From: Lyophyllum atratum
Taxonomy: Eukaryota > Basidiomycota > Agaricomycetes > Agaricales > Lyophyllaceae
NCBI GenBank assembly: GCA_014905825.1
Contig: JACGCN010000003.1
Span: 1,178,001 to 1,242,000, forward strand
Direction of reading: 5' to 3'
Length of the DNA stretch: 64,000 bases
Below, piece by piece: positions 35,968-49,111 of this stretch (position 1 is its first letter; each line of letters starts with the position of its first letter). Below the pieces are notes generated by a model that was not told the DNA's origin, did no database searches, and was given only the letters and a program-made list of their open reading frames with translations. A program made the translations under genes and the position numbers.

Positions 35968-38900
35968 ATGTCTGAGTCTCAGCCTGAGCAAGAGCCGTTG
36001 CTAGACTAGTCAGTGCAGTTCTCTCAGAAGAGTATTCCAGTCCATGCACTGACAACCCTCAACGACCAGCGGGGATGTCGAACGCACGCCGGTGTATCCA
36101 ATTATCCATATGATAAAATCGGTACGTTATTCGTCATATGTACTTTAGTATTCGACTCCTGACAGTCCTGGTTCGTCAGGATATGATTGTGGGTGTCATC
36201 CTCTTTGCATTGAAGTGTCTGTTCCCAAGTGAAGTCTGGTGATGTCATATATGGGATGTCGGTCTGTGGGCATACAAGTCGTTCAGAGGCGCGTTTAGCA
36301 ATACTGCATGCATCGTGTATCGGGCGCCACATCGACCCGAGTGCTGTCAACGAATGGGTTCTATCTTTGTGAACAGTTTCTGACCTTTACTGTTCGCGCG
36401 TGTAGCACTTCATTGGTATTCTTTTCCACCATCTCCCCGTGAATGGATGAGACCAACTGATAATCACAATCAGATACGCCTTTAACGTATGAAGCCGTGA
36501 GCTCCCATCCCAAAAACTTGCATGCACAGCTATCTTACATCTTTCCCAGCTAACGGCTCCAGATATCACCTACACGCTAGTCCAACCCCTTGTCGAGAAA
36601 TATCTAGGCATTCAACGCGAGGGCAACATGTCCGTCCCGTTCTGCTTTCTGCTCAACCGCGTCCGCTTCATCCGGGATGAGGACGTCCTTACCGCGAGCA
36701 TATCCCGCTCTCGCGCCGAACTCTGCGAAATCCTTGCCATTCGCACGTTCCGGGAATATGGAAACCACATGTTACACCTCACCTTGGCCCTCACGACGTC
36801 GTGGCACGTCTATAACGGCGCAGACCCTCGTATTATGGAACAGGCGCGGTCGCAGAGGGATGACGATGTTGAGAACAGAGTTGGCAACGCGATCGAAATG
36901 GCTATATTGGGCAAATCGAAGCGATTCATCAAAAGCTCTGCGTGTCAAAGAGTCATCAATGCTATTTGGACGTGAGTTGGGCGCTTTCTGTAATACATGC
37001 CTTGGTTGACAATGAACGCTAGGGGTAAATGTGTTTATCAGGCGGAGAGTAGCCATGCTATCCTCTCTGACGTGAGTTCTCAGCTTCATGAGTTGCGTTC
37101 ACATCTGACACTCATCACTAGACTTATAAACGAACACCCATCCATTTTTATGATCCACACAAAGCTCCTATCCTCGACCATTATCGGTTTGTTCACTACA
37201 ATTGCTTAATTCAGTCTTTAACGAGTATTTGCTTATAGCCTCAAAGTACCAGCAATTCGCTCCGTGCTTGAATATTCCAAGTAAGTTACTCCCGTCCTCT
37301 CAATCCGACTCTTGGATCGACTCGCTCTGAAGCTTCCTAGTCCTATTTATACTGTTCATTACTGCCTTGGAAATGAACGAACGCGACAGACTCACTGCAG
37401 CCGAAATCGTCTTCATGATTTACTCCTTGGGCTTTACACTGGAGAAGATGGCAGCTATGCAAGAACGCGGCATTCGGGGTATTTCATTCCGCCTCCGAAC
37501 TCGCTACCTCACGAAACTCACAAAACAACTTCGTAGTCTATTTTAAAGGCACTTGGGTTCGTACACTCACCACCTTTCTTGATTATGCAATTGACCATCC
37601 ACTAGAATGGGTTTGACTCTGCATTCAGTTCGTTACATGTAATAGAGTTCTGTATGCCCGTGGCCTGATACCTTTGTTGTCCATCAGTGACAACATTCCT
37701 CGTCTATGCAATCCTCCGCATATACGGTATCTATAATGACGGTGCGCCTTTTCCCTACTGTCTAAATCCATTACTTTCAACTAGCCACCAGTTCCATGGG
37801 CCCGCGAATTTGGCATTGATCTGCTCGCCCTCATCGCGGTCCTTCTCTTCCCAAGGTCGGCCGGCAACTCTGTCATTGTTCAATCCATTGTTTCCTTTCT
37901 TATTTGTCATGGTGCAGGTTGGCTTTCGTCACGCTGAGGGACAATCTAATGGTGCTATCCCTTCGCGCGATGATGGTTCAATTCCTGATCTTGATGCTCA
38001 TTGCTGCTTTCTGTTTCTGTGGTTTCCTATATGCCCTTTGGACGTACGCTCGCGTCGTTTTTTATTTTTGGCATGAGCGTCACTGATCAGCCCGTTATGA
38101 ATCCCAGTCTAAGTCGGAACCAAGCTGGGTACGTGGATATCTTCCTCAAGTGCATATACGTTTTTCCTGATTACATTCTGCAGATATAGCGCAGGGTGGG
38201 TCCTACCGCTAAGATATATTACTGCGACTCACCCCGACATAATTGACAGCACAATCGCCTGGTGGATGCTTGATTTATGGTTTGGGCTTGATGCAAGCGG
38301 TTTCGACCGATCTAGTACGTCTACTGTGTCTTCTAGCTCTTGCTCCCCTAGCCTGAACTTCTATGCCTATAGCTCAGTTCCACCCTGTATTTGGACCAAT
38401 CTTAATGGTTACATATGCGTGCTTGAGTAACACGCTTCTCCTGACTGGTCAGTCCTAGTCTTGCACGGCGTACTTGACAACAATTTGACTTTCATTCCTC
38501 CAGTCCTCGTGTCGGTACGTCGAAAGAGGAATGCGCCCGACCAAAAACTCTGTTAACACATCTGTTTGTCTAGATATTGTCGAACACATTCGCAACTATC
38601 AACGAAGATGCTTCCGCCGAGGTTCGCTCCGAGCTCATTTGATTTCGATCCTGTACCATGTTTTGAATGCATTTACAGGTGATGTTTCGAAAAGCTGTGT
38701 CGACCATTGAAGGGTACCATCCCATTGTCTCTTCTTCATCCGCGGGAGCTGACAGAAACTTAGCGTCAAAGCGGACTCCCTCTTTTCGTATCAACCACCT
38801 GTTAATTTACTTGCGCTAGTCCTGATGTTGCCCGCAAACTATGTTCTCTCTCCTCGTTGGTTCCATAAGGTAGTGCATTTAAATCTCGTAATATGGCGTT

Positions 38901-40075
38901 TTTGCTGAAGCTCGACCCAGGTTAATGTTTTTATGATAAGGTCGCCCTCGCACTACGTTCTTTGTGATTTAAATCTAACGCCCAGCCCAGGCTAACAAGT
39001 TTTCCTATACTGTTAACGATTGCCCTATTGGAACGGCAATCCAAGACTCATGGGACAACCACATTCTTTGACACTGTCGGCGCAGTCGTGGACAAGTTTC
39101 TTGACACTCTGCCTCGGCAGTTAAAGAGATTTAGTAAGCATCTATAGCTCACGATCGACCTCTGATTAACCAAGAGATGCACAACAGCCATTTTTGAGGG
39201 CTTGGCAGGTTCAGATGCAGATATCGATGCTGTAAGCCATATTTCAGGAGATTTTAATTCTTGCACTCTGATAGCATCCACCAAAGATATTCGAAATCGA
39301 AGAGGATTACGAGAGTGCACTCGAGACAACCGAAGACCACAGAAATCATCCCCCTCCTCAGCGCCGCAAGTCTTCCCCACGCCGCAAGTCGTCCCCAGGC
39401 CGTCCACCCTCCCCAGGCCGTCCACCCTCCCCACGCCGCAAGTCTTCCCCAGGCCCCCCACCCTCCCCACGTCGCAAGTCTTTCCCTCGTCGCACGTCAC
39501 CTCCACCAGAGCGACAACCTACGAACGCTACAGGAGTGCCACACCCGAGCCCTGGGCCAAGAGCTCGGCTGAACTCGTTTATCCACCGCAATAACGAGCC
39601 ACCACAGGGCTTCCTCAGCCCCCTTGCACAAGTCTTTCAACCCTTGGTCGTGGACGAAGCAATTCTCGAAGAACAAACGGATAAGTCCTCGCCTTTAGCT
39701 GTGCCTATGCCTGTGCCTGTGGTGAGCTACGGGCCTGCCACTCGGCGACGACTATCGTCGATGCAGTCAATGGGAGGACAACAGCAACAGAGCGCGCCGC
39801 AAGGTACTTCTATGAAGAGATCTCCGTCGTTTCCGAAATCGTCGTCCCCTCCAAGACAAATGACGAAGAGCCCTGAATCAATGTCACAGCAAGATTCTGA
39901 ACGACCAACCAGTCCAGACACTGCCACGCAGGCGTTATCAGAGCAACAGGCGGACCAGGCTGGGGATTCATCGATATTAATGCGACGGCTCGACATCATG
40001 AACAAGAGGCAGGAGAGGATTGAGCGGTTGCTCATGCAAGTAGCCCGGGACGTGAAAACGGTATCATCACGTTGA
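35968..40075 (+). CDS. TRP-like cation channel, Yvc1 (vacuolar calcium release) family
   Basis: This is a probable vacuolar non-selective cation channel that releases calcium, as yeast Yvc1 does. The start is ATG 35968 (MSESQPEQEPLLDY). The N-terminal cytosolic domain includes LTAPDITYTLVQPLVEKYLG and RTFREYGNHML. Transmembrane segments follow in separate exons (LILFILFITALEM, FITTFLVYAILRIYGIY, FGIDLLALIAVLLFPRL, MMVQFLILMLIAAFCFCGFLYALW). The pore region is IAWWMLDLWFGLDASGF and the last segment is ILMVTYACLSNTLLLTVLVSILSNTFATI. The C-terminal tail holds RRKSSP/GRPPSP repeats and a final coiled-coil-like helix. Many exons are tiny, and between 36116 and 36491 I could only place a 10-base exon (about 36407-36416) and a 20-base one, so the N-terminal model is provisional. 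The gene does not belong to the mobile block. Confidence 0.88.
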
Positions 40076-40400
40076 TTGTTGGATATTAGATGAGGCTTCA
40101 ATAAGGTTGACTGGAAGATACTAGTTGTTTGAGCCATGTATATACGGCGTAATTTATGCCACATCAGACCGTATCCAGGGTCCTTCCCAAAGCGACTATA
40201 CAAACATTTTGTGTCGCGTATCATGGCTTTGAGTTTCAGGCTGCAGTTGAGCATCACTTGGGCATTCGCACTGGACTGCTGATAGCCTGGTTGTCCCTGG
40301 TAGCCCCCTCAGCATTTCTGGTACTCACTGGTAATATCCACTATTGCAGGTTCAATTGTGGCCCAGCTGCAGTGGTCGCATCGTAGAGAAGTGGCCAGCC
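40076..40400. other. Intergenic, no feature seen
   Basis: These 325 bases lie between two genes on the + strand and hold the terminator of the channel gene and the promoter of the next. I see no clear motif. Confidence 0.4.
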
Positions 40401-43400
40401 ATGTCCTCGCACCCATCCCCCTTAGCGCAACCCAAGCGTGCTTTCCCTTCTTCCCTCCCCTCTGCACGGCGCACGTCCACCAGTGCCATCCCAATTACCC
40501 CATCAATCAATGCCTCCCCATCTCCGCCAAAGAACTCGCCGCACCCCTCAACTCCAACTGGCATACCCGCGTTTCGTTCCTTGAGGTCCCTCCTACCTTT
40601 TGGCCCGAATAAGCATGCAACTCCTGTGTCCTCCGCCGTTTCTCCGAGTCCTAGTGTCTCCAGGAGTCCCTTTGCCCATTTTGGTTCCGTGCGACGGTCG
40701 ATGAACAGGGAACGCAAGGCCTCGCTGGACGTTGAACTGCCGCCTGTAATTTCTATCGACCGTTACTCTCGGGATGAAGTAGACGCTGTTCGGAGGTCTG
40801 TCTCGTGTTCGAGGCTGGAGAAGCCCTTGCCCCCAGACGGGCCACAGGTGCTGAACGACGGCATCCCGAATCCCTTTCATGATAATGACGATACCGTCGT
40901 CTTTTCCAGTATGTAACATCAGCCCAATGTTCACTATTTAAACATCCTAATCACCCTCACAGCACGTCATGCACCTGTTCTACGTACACCATCACCAGGT
41001 CCTCCAATTTCAGCTGACCTTTCAACCATCCTTGAAGCAGACACGTCTGGTCTATCGAAACACATTCCGTCCTCCGATCCATCTCGGTCTCCTTCCCCTG
41101 ATGCCCCGACTCCCTCTGACCATTCACAAGCCGCGCAGGGTGATTGTACAACGCCCTATAGCCCCGACACGGAGACATCCGTTCTCGACCTTTCCACCAC
41201 CCACCTCACCAATCAAGTCCTCGATGCAATGATGTTGGAAGACTCAAATGCTGCTACACAGTGGCTTAATGCTGACAAGGCTGTCATAATTGAAGGGGAT
41301 GACGTTGGACCAGACCCAGACGCGAGCTTCAACCTAGGCGCGCTTGACGCAGATCTCGCTGCTCTTCTCAGTCCACACCGTCTCCCAGCACCAAGCACCA
41401 ACACCAATATCAAGAACCTTACTATCAATTCATCGACTCAAAGCCGCCGGCCAATCGACTTGTCCAAATTATCTCCGGCGTCACCTCAAACCTTGTCCCC
41501 CTCGACACCTAACACGATATTTGCAACGCCATTTCCACCAGGCAGTGCCAGCCCATCTTCGTTAGGGTCCTTGCGCTCACGACTACCGCGGCAACAATCT
41601 TCGCTTCCCCGCCTTTGTCCACCTTTGCCCCCTTCCCCACATTCCCCACACTTTCCTATGCCCTCCAGTGTTCTGCCAAGCTCAAGTGCGTCCGATTCAA
41701 CGGGAAATGGAGATGATGACACTGCAAGGATGGGTCTTCCCCATCCCGTCCGCCACAGGCAGGCTCCTCCATCCCCTCTCGTGGCGTCTCCTTCCCCCTC
41801 CACCTCCACTTCTTCATCACCCGCTACCGCAACCTTCTCTAAAATTGCACCAAAGCTCAACTTACCACCGTCTCCCTCCGTACCAGCATCGACATCCACG
41901 TCCTTCCTTTCCCGCCGCTTCGCCTCACAACCCCACTCCCCAAAAGCCATAACTCCTGTCACTCCTGCTGCATCGACGAGGGGGCCAGCTTCAGTGGGCT
42001 CTACGCTCTCCAAAATCAAAGCCCCTTTCACTCAATCCAGTAGTACCACACAGCGCCCCATCCTTCCCCGCACAGTCTCCGCACCCGGAAACGACTCTGA
42101 CCCTCTCCCCTCCTCCTTTTCTCCCTCTCCCTCTCCCTCTCGACTCGGACCACCACGACCGTCATTGGAGTCCACGTCACGCAGCAGCGAGAGCTTCGAC
42201 CGGCCCCGGCAGCCCTCGCACTCGCCTATCCCACCAGGGCATCATTTCGAGTACGAGACGCCCGCAAGACCGTCTCTGGATACACTCCGTGGAGCAGGCA
42301 GTGGCAGTGGCAGCAGCGCAAGTGGTGGCAATTCATCTGTTGTCCTTGCACGCGCGCGGAAACGTAGCATGAGTGTGCAGGAGCGATTCGGGCGGCATCT
42401 CCTAGGTGGTCCTCGACGCCATGGGTTTGGTGGAGAAACCGATCACGAACGTGGCGAGGAGGATGTTCGGGGTGAATTTGGGGAGCGGCGTCCAAGCAGC
42501 AGTTTGTCGGGGCGTATGGGGAAACGCTGGGAGGTTGGTGGTGGTGGTGGTGGTGCAGATGGTGGCAGTACCAGTGCAAGCGCAAGTGGAAGGGCACCGA
42601 TGGCGGAGTGGTTGGGCCCAAGGACCGTGAAAGCATTCAAGGCCGCGGGGCTGATGGATTTCGAGCGGGAACAGCAGGAGCGGAGCAGCCCTGGAAGTAT
42701 CTCTGGTTACGGGTCCAGTACAGGGCCTGGCGTTCTTGGAAGATTTGCATCCGTGCGGAGCACTTCCGAGTACAATCCACGGGCGCCCTCCCGGATGGCA
42801 TTTTCGGAAGCGGGTGGGAGTAGCGTAAGCCGCAGGGGAAGTGTGAGCGGGAACGGGGTGGGAACGTCGTATGGGCTTATGGAGAGTCCCACCTTCACAA
42901 CGTCAAGCGGGAGCAGGGATCGGGACACGCCTCGGTCAGCGTCAACCGCTCCGACATCTGTGTCAGGGCATTCGTTTGCGCTTCTGGGAAGAGATCGGGA
43001 ACGAGATCGGGAACGGGATAGGGAGCGAGAGGAAATCCGAGAGCTCAAGGATAAGCATTCTACTGAGACGGGGGCGTTGCTTGGCGCGCTTTCCGATTCC
43101 CAACGGACCACTAGGGTTCTGCGGGAGGAGAACGGAGAGCTGAGAGAGCGGTTGGAGCAAGTGGAGACGGAGAACGATGCGCTCCGGAGGGTGGTGGGAG
43201 ATCTGACTAAGGAGGCAGGAGACTTGAGGGTGGAGGTGCAAATACTCAAGACCAGTGGAAGCACGAATAGCAGGCTTGGGACTGGTAATTGGAATATGCC
43301 TGCTCGAAGGAGTGGGCTACGCACGCCTCTGCACGTTGATACCGACAATGAAGACGATGGGGAGTGGGGAAGCCCTGGCAAAAGCAACGGGGAGCGTGAT

Positions 43401-43931
43401 CGCAACAGGCTGGGTGTTCCACGCAACACAGCACATTACCTGCCGAATCAAAGCGCGAGAGACATCGATGACGAAAACCAACAACTTCATGGCGATAACC
43501 TGGGACTTCCGCAAGCAGGCCCTGCCTTCTCGTCGACACCCGCCATGTCAAGACACAGGCGGCGCTTCAGCACAACCTCGTCCATATTCCCTGTGCCTCC
43601 TGCAAACATGACCATGCTGCTGCACGATCCTGATCACAACGAGTCAGCTTCGCTCAACGGTACTTTGGACTCATCCCGGTTCTCGCCCCCATCATCAATA
43701 TCGATTCGTGGTGGGAAAGGGCCTGCTGATGGCCATGCTTACAATACCTCAGTTACCTCGACGATGAGTATATCACCCACGACGGCGAACTTTTCGATGA
43801 CAACCGGCAGTCCCGGGAGTCTTTTTTTACGCCCCGAACATGAGATGCACCTTGGCGATATGGATAGCTTGGATCTTGGGGCGAGACGCGATGCCGATAT
43901 TGCGATGGACGATGGTGGGTGGAGTGAGTGA
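40401..43931 (+). CDS. Long Ser/Pro-rich disordered protein with C-terminal coiled coil, 1158 aa
   Basis: I do not recognise a family. Two exons, 40401-40908 and 40963-43931, sum to 3477 bases in frame. Residues 1-700 are low-complexity Ser/Pro/Thr with basic patches (SVRRSMNRERK). A glycine-rich run sits near codon positions 42535-42600, and a segment APMAEWLGPRTVKAFKAAGLMDFE may be a short folded helix. An Arg/Asp/Glu repeat (RDRERDRERE) near 43000 starts a coiled coil of about 75 residues with heptad-like leucines (LREENGELRERLEQVE). The tail is Ser-rich. There is no signal peptide or membrane segment. Coiled coil plus disorder would fit a polarity or cytoskeletal scaffold, but that is a guess. 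Confidence 0.8.
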
Positions 43932-44265
43932 AGGCTCCCCGCCTTTCGTTTCTTTTTTTTCTTCTCTTTTTTGGCTTTAGCCTTTCGCAATTCTTTGTCA
44001 CATATATATACCTAGTCTCTTGATATCCCTTCCAGCTTTTTTCGTTCGACCTATGGATGGATCTACATATAATATCTACATAACTCACCACATGTATTAT
44101 TAATTTATCGCCTGTTACATTCAGAATTCCTTCAACTTAGCTACACTTGTGAACCGGAATCTCAGGCTTTCTCGCGTTTAGTGAGACGAAGGAGTCAAAT
44201 TGATTCGAGACAATGTTATAGGTACATACATAGGGTATACATAAAGACTAACTATCCAACAGTAA
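43932..44265. other. Convergent intergenic region
   Basis: These 334 bases lie between the 3' ends of the disordered protein gene and the Ppo gene. The stretch after 43945 is T-rich (ttctttttttt), as expected for a 3' UTR or polyadenylation area. No gene seen. Confidence 0.45.
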
Positions 44266-47200
44266 TCATTTTGCAGCAGGTGCGGCGGGAGCCTCGTACT
44301 GCAACAATGTATCGATGTAAGCATCCCTTCGTTTTCAACGCAGTTTCAAGGAGGACGTACCATGATAGACATAGATGTTGGCCATGCAGATGATAAGGAA
44401 TTCCGGTCCAGGTAAGCAAAGCGGAGGTCTGGACGAGCGTAGTCCTTGAACCTAAAGGGCGGTCAATCAGGTGCTCTTTGAGGAGACACAGGCAATATCA
44501 ATTTCTAACCTGCGAAGACTGCCCGATTGACCGGGAGCTCGACGAACTTCGTCGCGTTCGAAGACGGCACGAAGAACCTCAGTCATGATCTACAATAGCA
44601 AACTTCAACCAACCTATCTATAACTTGGAAAGATGAAAATATTCTGACCTTGAGGGTTAGCTGTTCCCCGAGGTGGCTGAACGCTCCATCACCATGAAGA
44701 GTGCCTTTGCCACCACGGGTAGCGTTGGCGGTTTTAGCAGACGCGAACACAGCTTCCTGTATAGGCGATGAATTGAGTGCCAATTAATGACGGTGAGAAA
44801 TCGGTGCTACTAACATCCAGATTCGCATCAGCCACATTTAGGAAGACGCGGTCGTCTTTCTTGATAGCCAAGTTTCCGACAGTGTGGTCCTTGGTGGCAG
44901 TGCCTGCATTGGGTATTAGTAGGACATCTGAATTTAGAAAGGAATTAAACAAACGGTATACGCCCTGGAGAGGAGGGTCAAGTCCTGAAAGCTACATGTC
45001 AGCGTAATTCTGGAATATACTTGATAGGCAGCGACTCACTTAGAGCTTCATAGACGAAGCCATCCAAGGGCGCTTTCGCATCAGTTGTCTTTGCAACGTT
45101 ACGAAGTTCGGCTTCATGCTCAGAACCAAGGTAGAGGTTAACCATGTTGGTCAGAGCTATTCAGTATAATGCATTAGGTACGTCATGAGGCAGCTGCGGA
45201 ACGGTGCACACACCTAGAGATAGCTCGATAGCTGATCCAACCATAAGAGCCAAGATGGTATTAGCAACCTCATCGGTTGACCCTCCAATGGCAGATAGGC
45301 GCTTGACAAGCTCATGGTGGTGAACCTCGACCTTTTTAGGCTTCGAGAAAATGCCAATGATAGAGTTCTGGTAATGATTATCATCAGCAAAGCTCGACTG
45401 CTAGGACTTAGGGATGTCACTGACGCGGTTGATGATACCTGAACCGAGATGTCCTTTAATGTGACCAAGCAAGGTCTTGACATGGGTAGAGATTTTCGCC
45501 CCGAGAACCATGACCTTAGATGCCTCAATGTCGAGGAAGATGAACCTTGGACTACGTGAACAGAATTCATGGGAGACACATAGGAAGAACCTACGAATAA
45601 ATTTCACCCAGAATTTGATACAATTCTTCGGCGGTGTAATGCCCATCAGGGTGTTCCTTCGTCTTGAGGCTGAAGCCCGCCTATAAGTGCACAGAAAATG
45701 CTAATAAGAAAGGTGCGTTGGTGAAATGAGAGGAGACGAACAATCTCAGAAGCTGCCCAGTGCACAGAGACGAGTCTAAGTACATCCCGTACGATATCGA
45801 CGCTACGCGTCTTCTTCCCAACCAACGCAAACGACCTCGAATCGATCAGGTCGCGGGTAGTCTCATAGAAGAAACTGCCGATCTGGGCGATGGACTCCGG
45901 TGAGTCAGCCAAAGCCTTGTAGACCTTCTCTTGTGCCTGAGGTCCGTCCACGGTATAGAACCTTCATAGACAATCTCAGTATCTCGCTCAGAGGCTTAAA
46001 GGGCAATACTCACCCCTTTCCACTGATGACCCTCGCAGCCCTGGCAGCATATGGTGTGCTGAACGTATCCTTGTCCTGGAGGATACCAGCGACCAGGGGA
46101 TACGAGTCAACAGTATGCACTGCAGGCCGTCTCGTGGGGCGTGAAAGATCGTATTGGTCCAAGACCTTCAACTTCTTCAGATTCGTCTTCATGGCGTCAG
46201 GGGTCATTAATGGGAAGAACGTGTAAACGCTGTTTTCAGTGTAGTCGTCAGGGAGAGTCCTCAGAAGTAGCCTTCCGAGGGTGCTGCCAAATCCAAATGC
46301 ATCAGCATCCCTTTGGCAGTCAGCGAAGCCCCAAGCAGTCAGGTTGAACGGAGTGTAATCGTGGGTGAAGAACCTATCGCCGCGCGTGAGGGAGATGGCA
46401 TCGCTGAGGATCGCACGACTGATGGTATATCCTGACAAAATGGTGAGGTTTTCGGTCTGACAAGCTGCTTGGGCACACGACGTACCAGGGCAGAGTCCTG
46501 CGCCCTCCATGACAGGCTTGGCTTCCTCAGCCTGCAGTCCAACATAGAGCTCAAGATGGTCGATATCACCGTAGAGTTTCTCAGCAGCATCGGCGATCTC
46601 TTTGTCGGAGTTCCATTCCAAGAAGCTCTTATATGCTGTACATCTAGTCAGATGTGCGCTCAATTCAATCGAAGGAAATATTCTTACGTTTCAGGCCAAG
46701 GTACTAGATGTGCAAGGGCCGGGGTGAGTTATGAAATCAAGGACGTCGGGGGAGTCTGGCTCACCTTCCTGAAGTCGTTCAATGAGCACACTCCCCATGC
46801 TCGGTTCTGTTCGATACCCATAATTTCATGAAGACGCATACCCGCTAAAGATGGCAGTCTGTCAGGAACAACGCCTTCTACAGCAACAACGAAGTTGACC
46901 CACCTGGCGTCCCTCGTGCACGGAAAGCGGCAGCTGGGTGTTCAGTCCTGTCCGTCCCAGTCAATCAAAGACGATCTGCACGGTTCTGGGCAGAACTTAC
47001 GCATTATGAAGGATATTGGCAAGATCCTCGTCCTTGAAGGTGTGGTCGGCTTGACGCTGTAATCTGAGCACCCTCGCTTCTCAGTATATTTTCAGCAATG
47101 GAAGGAAGGGAACTAACCCTCCAAAGGTCCAGTCAGTGATATCAGGCTGGCTGGCAACAATCCTGTGCGCGGCCGCCTTGAAATCCTCTTTTGTCACGTC

Positions 47201-49111
47201 TTCCGGCGATTTGCCGTCGAAAATCTTGGTGAAGACGTTCTCGACCCATTTCTCATCCGCTTCACTCGTCGTCGCATGCCAGCGGTAGAGGCAGTTGAAC
47301 TGCACGGGAGAAGTAAGACACTCTAGGTAGAAAACGGAAAAGACAAAAGCAAGACCCACCTCTACACTGCAAACATTTCCTTTGCCTCTTTCGAAGACGG
47401 AGTGGTCTTCGTTTCGGATTTCCTGCATCTCGTGTCAGTATACATATATAGGTCATAAGGACAGGAAACCAACGCTAAAGGGATCCAGACTCCAGCTGCT
47501 GCCTTCTCTCACCAATCCTAAGATGCAGGAGAAGTAGTCGGAGAACACAACTGGAAAAACAATTTGATCAGCGGAGGACCCTGGTAATCAGGGGGTTGGG
47601 CTGACCAGAGGCAAACCAGCCACAGTTGACGAGTCGAGCAGTTTGGAACAGCTCCTCCTCTTGATCGATAAACTTCTTCTTATCGGCCGCGATATCCGTC
47701 CTGAGGGTCGTCGGATCGACAAATGTCCCTCGTTCGTTAATCTCGAGAAGTTTCTTCGCAATATACTAACAGTCGAACATGAGCTTCGGCGGAAGCATTA
47801 CTTGAAAGGATATACACACGTTGTGGTTGCGACTGAACAAGACCAGGAGAGCACAGACGGCAGGAGGGAGTAGAAGCAGCCTGTCTTCCGCGAAGACATC
47901 AGGTTTAAGCAACCCGTAACCGTTTCGGACCCTGACCCTGTCTTGTGCTGCCTGGTTGTGACCGTACAAAGGCGAGAGATCGACGTATGATGACGTCTCG
48001 TTGATGTTAACGTCGTGGTGCGAAGTGCGGAAAACACTATAAATAAATTAAAATGTGAGAAAGAATCCCAAGGCATGCAATAGAACAGCTGAACCTGTGT
48101 ATGACAAGTGCTGCAAATGAAAACATCATTGATGAAAGACCTGCAGGGTGTTCTTTGAACTATTATGTGCCTCAGTACAAGGAGGTTAGAACCCAGATAG
48201 TGTAATACCACTCACGCCTTCACGCCTCAGGAGGCTGTAGTGCATAAGATAAGATAAACACCATAGAATTGATTATAAGTATTCAAACGCACGTATCAAA
48301 GAGCAAGCCCGGGTCGGGGAGCTGATTCTTTGGGAGAGGGTGAGACTGCTGAACCGACCGAGCGTATGGTGTGCCGGCCTAGATTTTCGATAAACGCGAG
48401 TTGTACAAATCGAAGCCACAGACTCTACCTTGCCCATGTCGGGAAGGTCGATGTTGTTATGTGAGCCATCAGCGGTACGCCAAGCATAAGCATTGGAGAT
48501 GCTTGTTGCAGGCGGATGACCAAGGTCGTTGTATACTGACGAAGAAGGCTTCAGGAGTACGTTGTTGAGGTTATTGGGAGCAGGACATACAGAGCTCCAC
48601 AATCTTGTTTTGGATCTGGGTTTGGATCGGGCCTGGTTCCAAGCGCGAAACAAACGTCAAACCATGCTCGAGCTGAGAGGATCAGTAAGGACAGTTTGCG
48701 TGAGTACGTCTACAAACTTAACATACCAGAAACTTCCTGTCATCGACAGACTCCTTGTTCCTGAGGAAGTCGACCACAGATGCCTAAGACTTTATGTCAA
48801 AGGGAATCTGAAATGCTGATAAATCGTACTCACCAAAGTTGACAGGTCCAGACTCAAAGGATTACCCTTCTTTATCTAAAGGCTGTATGTTAGGCACAGG
48901 GTAGATAAGCAGTTCAGTTCGCTGACCTGGTCTCGGAAATCCCTGATCACCTGGGGACCAGAAGAACTCTGTTCTTTCGACGAAACACTGCTATTCGTAC
49001 TGCTGGTCTTCTGGATGATGCGTGGGTAAGGAGTAGGGCAAGCTATTGACGAGTACGTACCGACGCAGAGTTTTTGCGGAAAACGGAAGGAAGTCTGTTT
49101 AATGTGGACAT
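44266..49111 (-). CDS. Ppo-type fatty acid dioxygenase / cytochrome P450 fusion (linoleate diol synthase family)
   Basis: This is a psi-factor-producing-oxygenase-type enzyme. The N-terminal animal-peroxidase-like domain oxygenates linoleic acid, and a C-terminal P450-like domain normally isomerises or splits the hydroperoxide. The start is ATG 49111 (MSTLNRLPSVFRK). Many short exons carry, in order: a distal-heme region (FAALVIH...FRTSHHDVN, then SSYVDLSPLYGHN), the catalytic Tyr and proximal His in FNCLYRWHATTS, DITDWTFGGL, and HDYTPFNLTAWGF. The P450 half has the ExxR motif in FVYEALR and ends in a block aligned to the heme loop. There the expected Cys is His (FSHLGE; codon 44673-44675), so heme-thiolate chemistry is probably lost. 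The tail is RRAPGQ-like, then AAPAAK. Exact exon borders were not all checked. Confidence 0.88.

Noticed and set aside
39048..39591. Long minus-strand frames rich in Gly-Val-Gly-Arg and Gly-Glu-Asp-Leu repeats
   Set aside because: They are mirror images of the RRKSSP/GRPPSP repeat of the channel gene on the + strand, where the frame continues from conserved exons.
41486..43429. Minus-strand frames of up to 240 codons opposite the disordered protein
   Set aside because: They come from biased codon use in the 2969-base plus-strand exon and have no motif.
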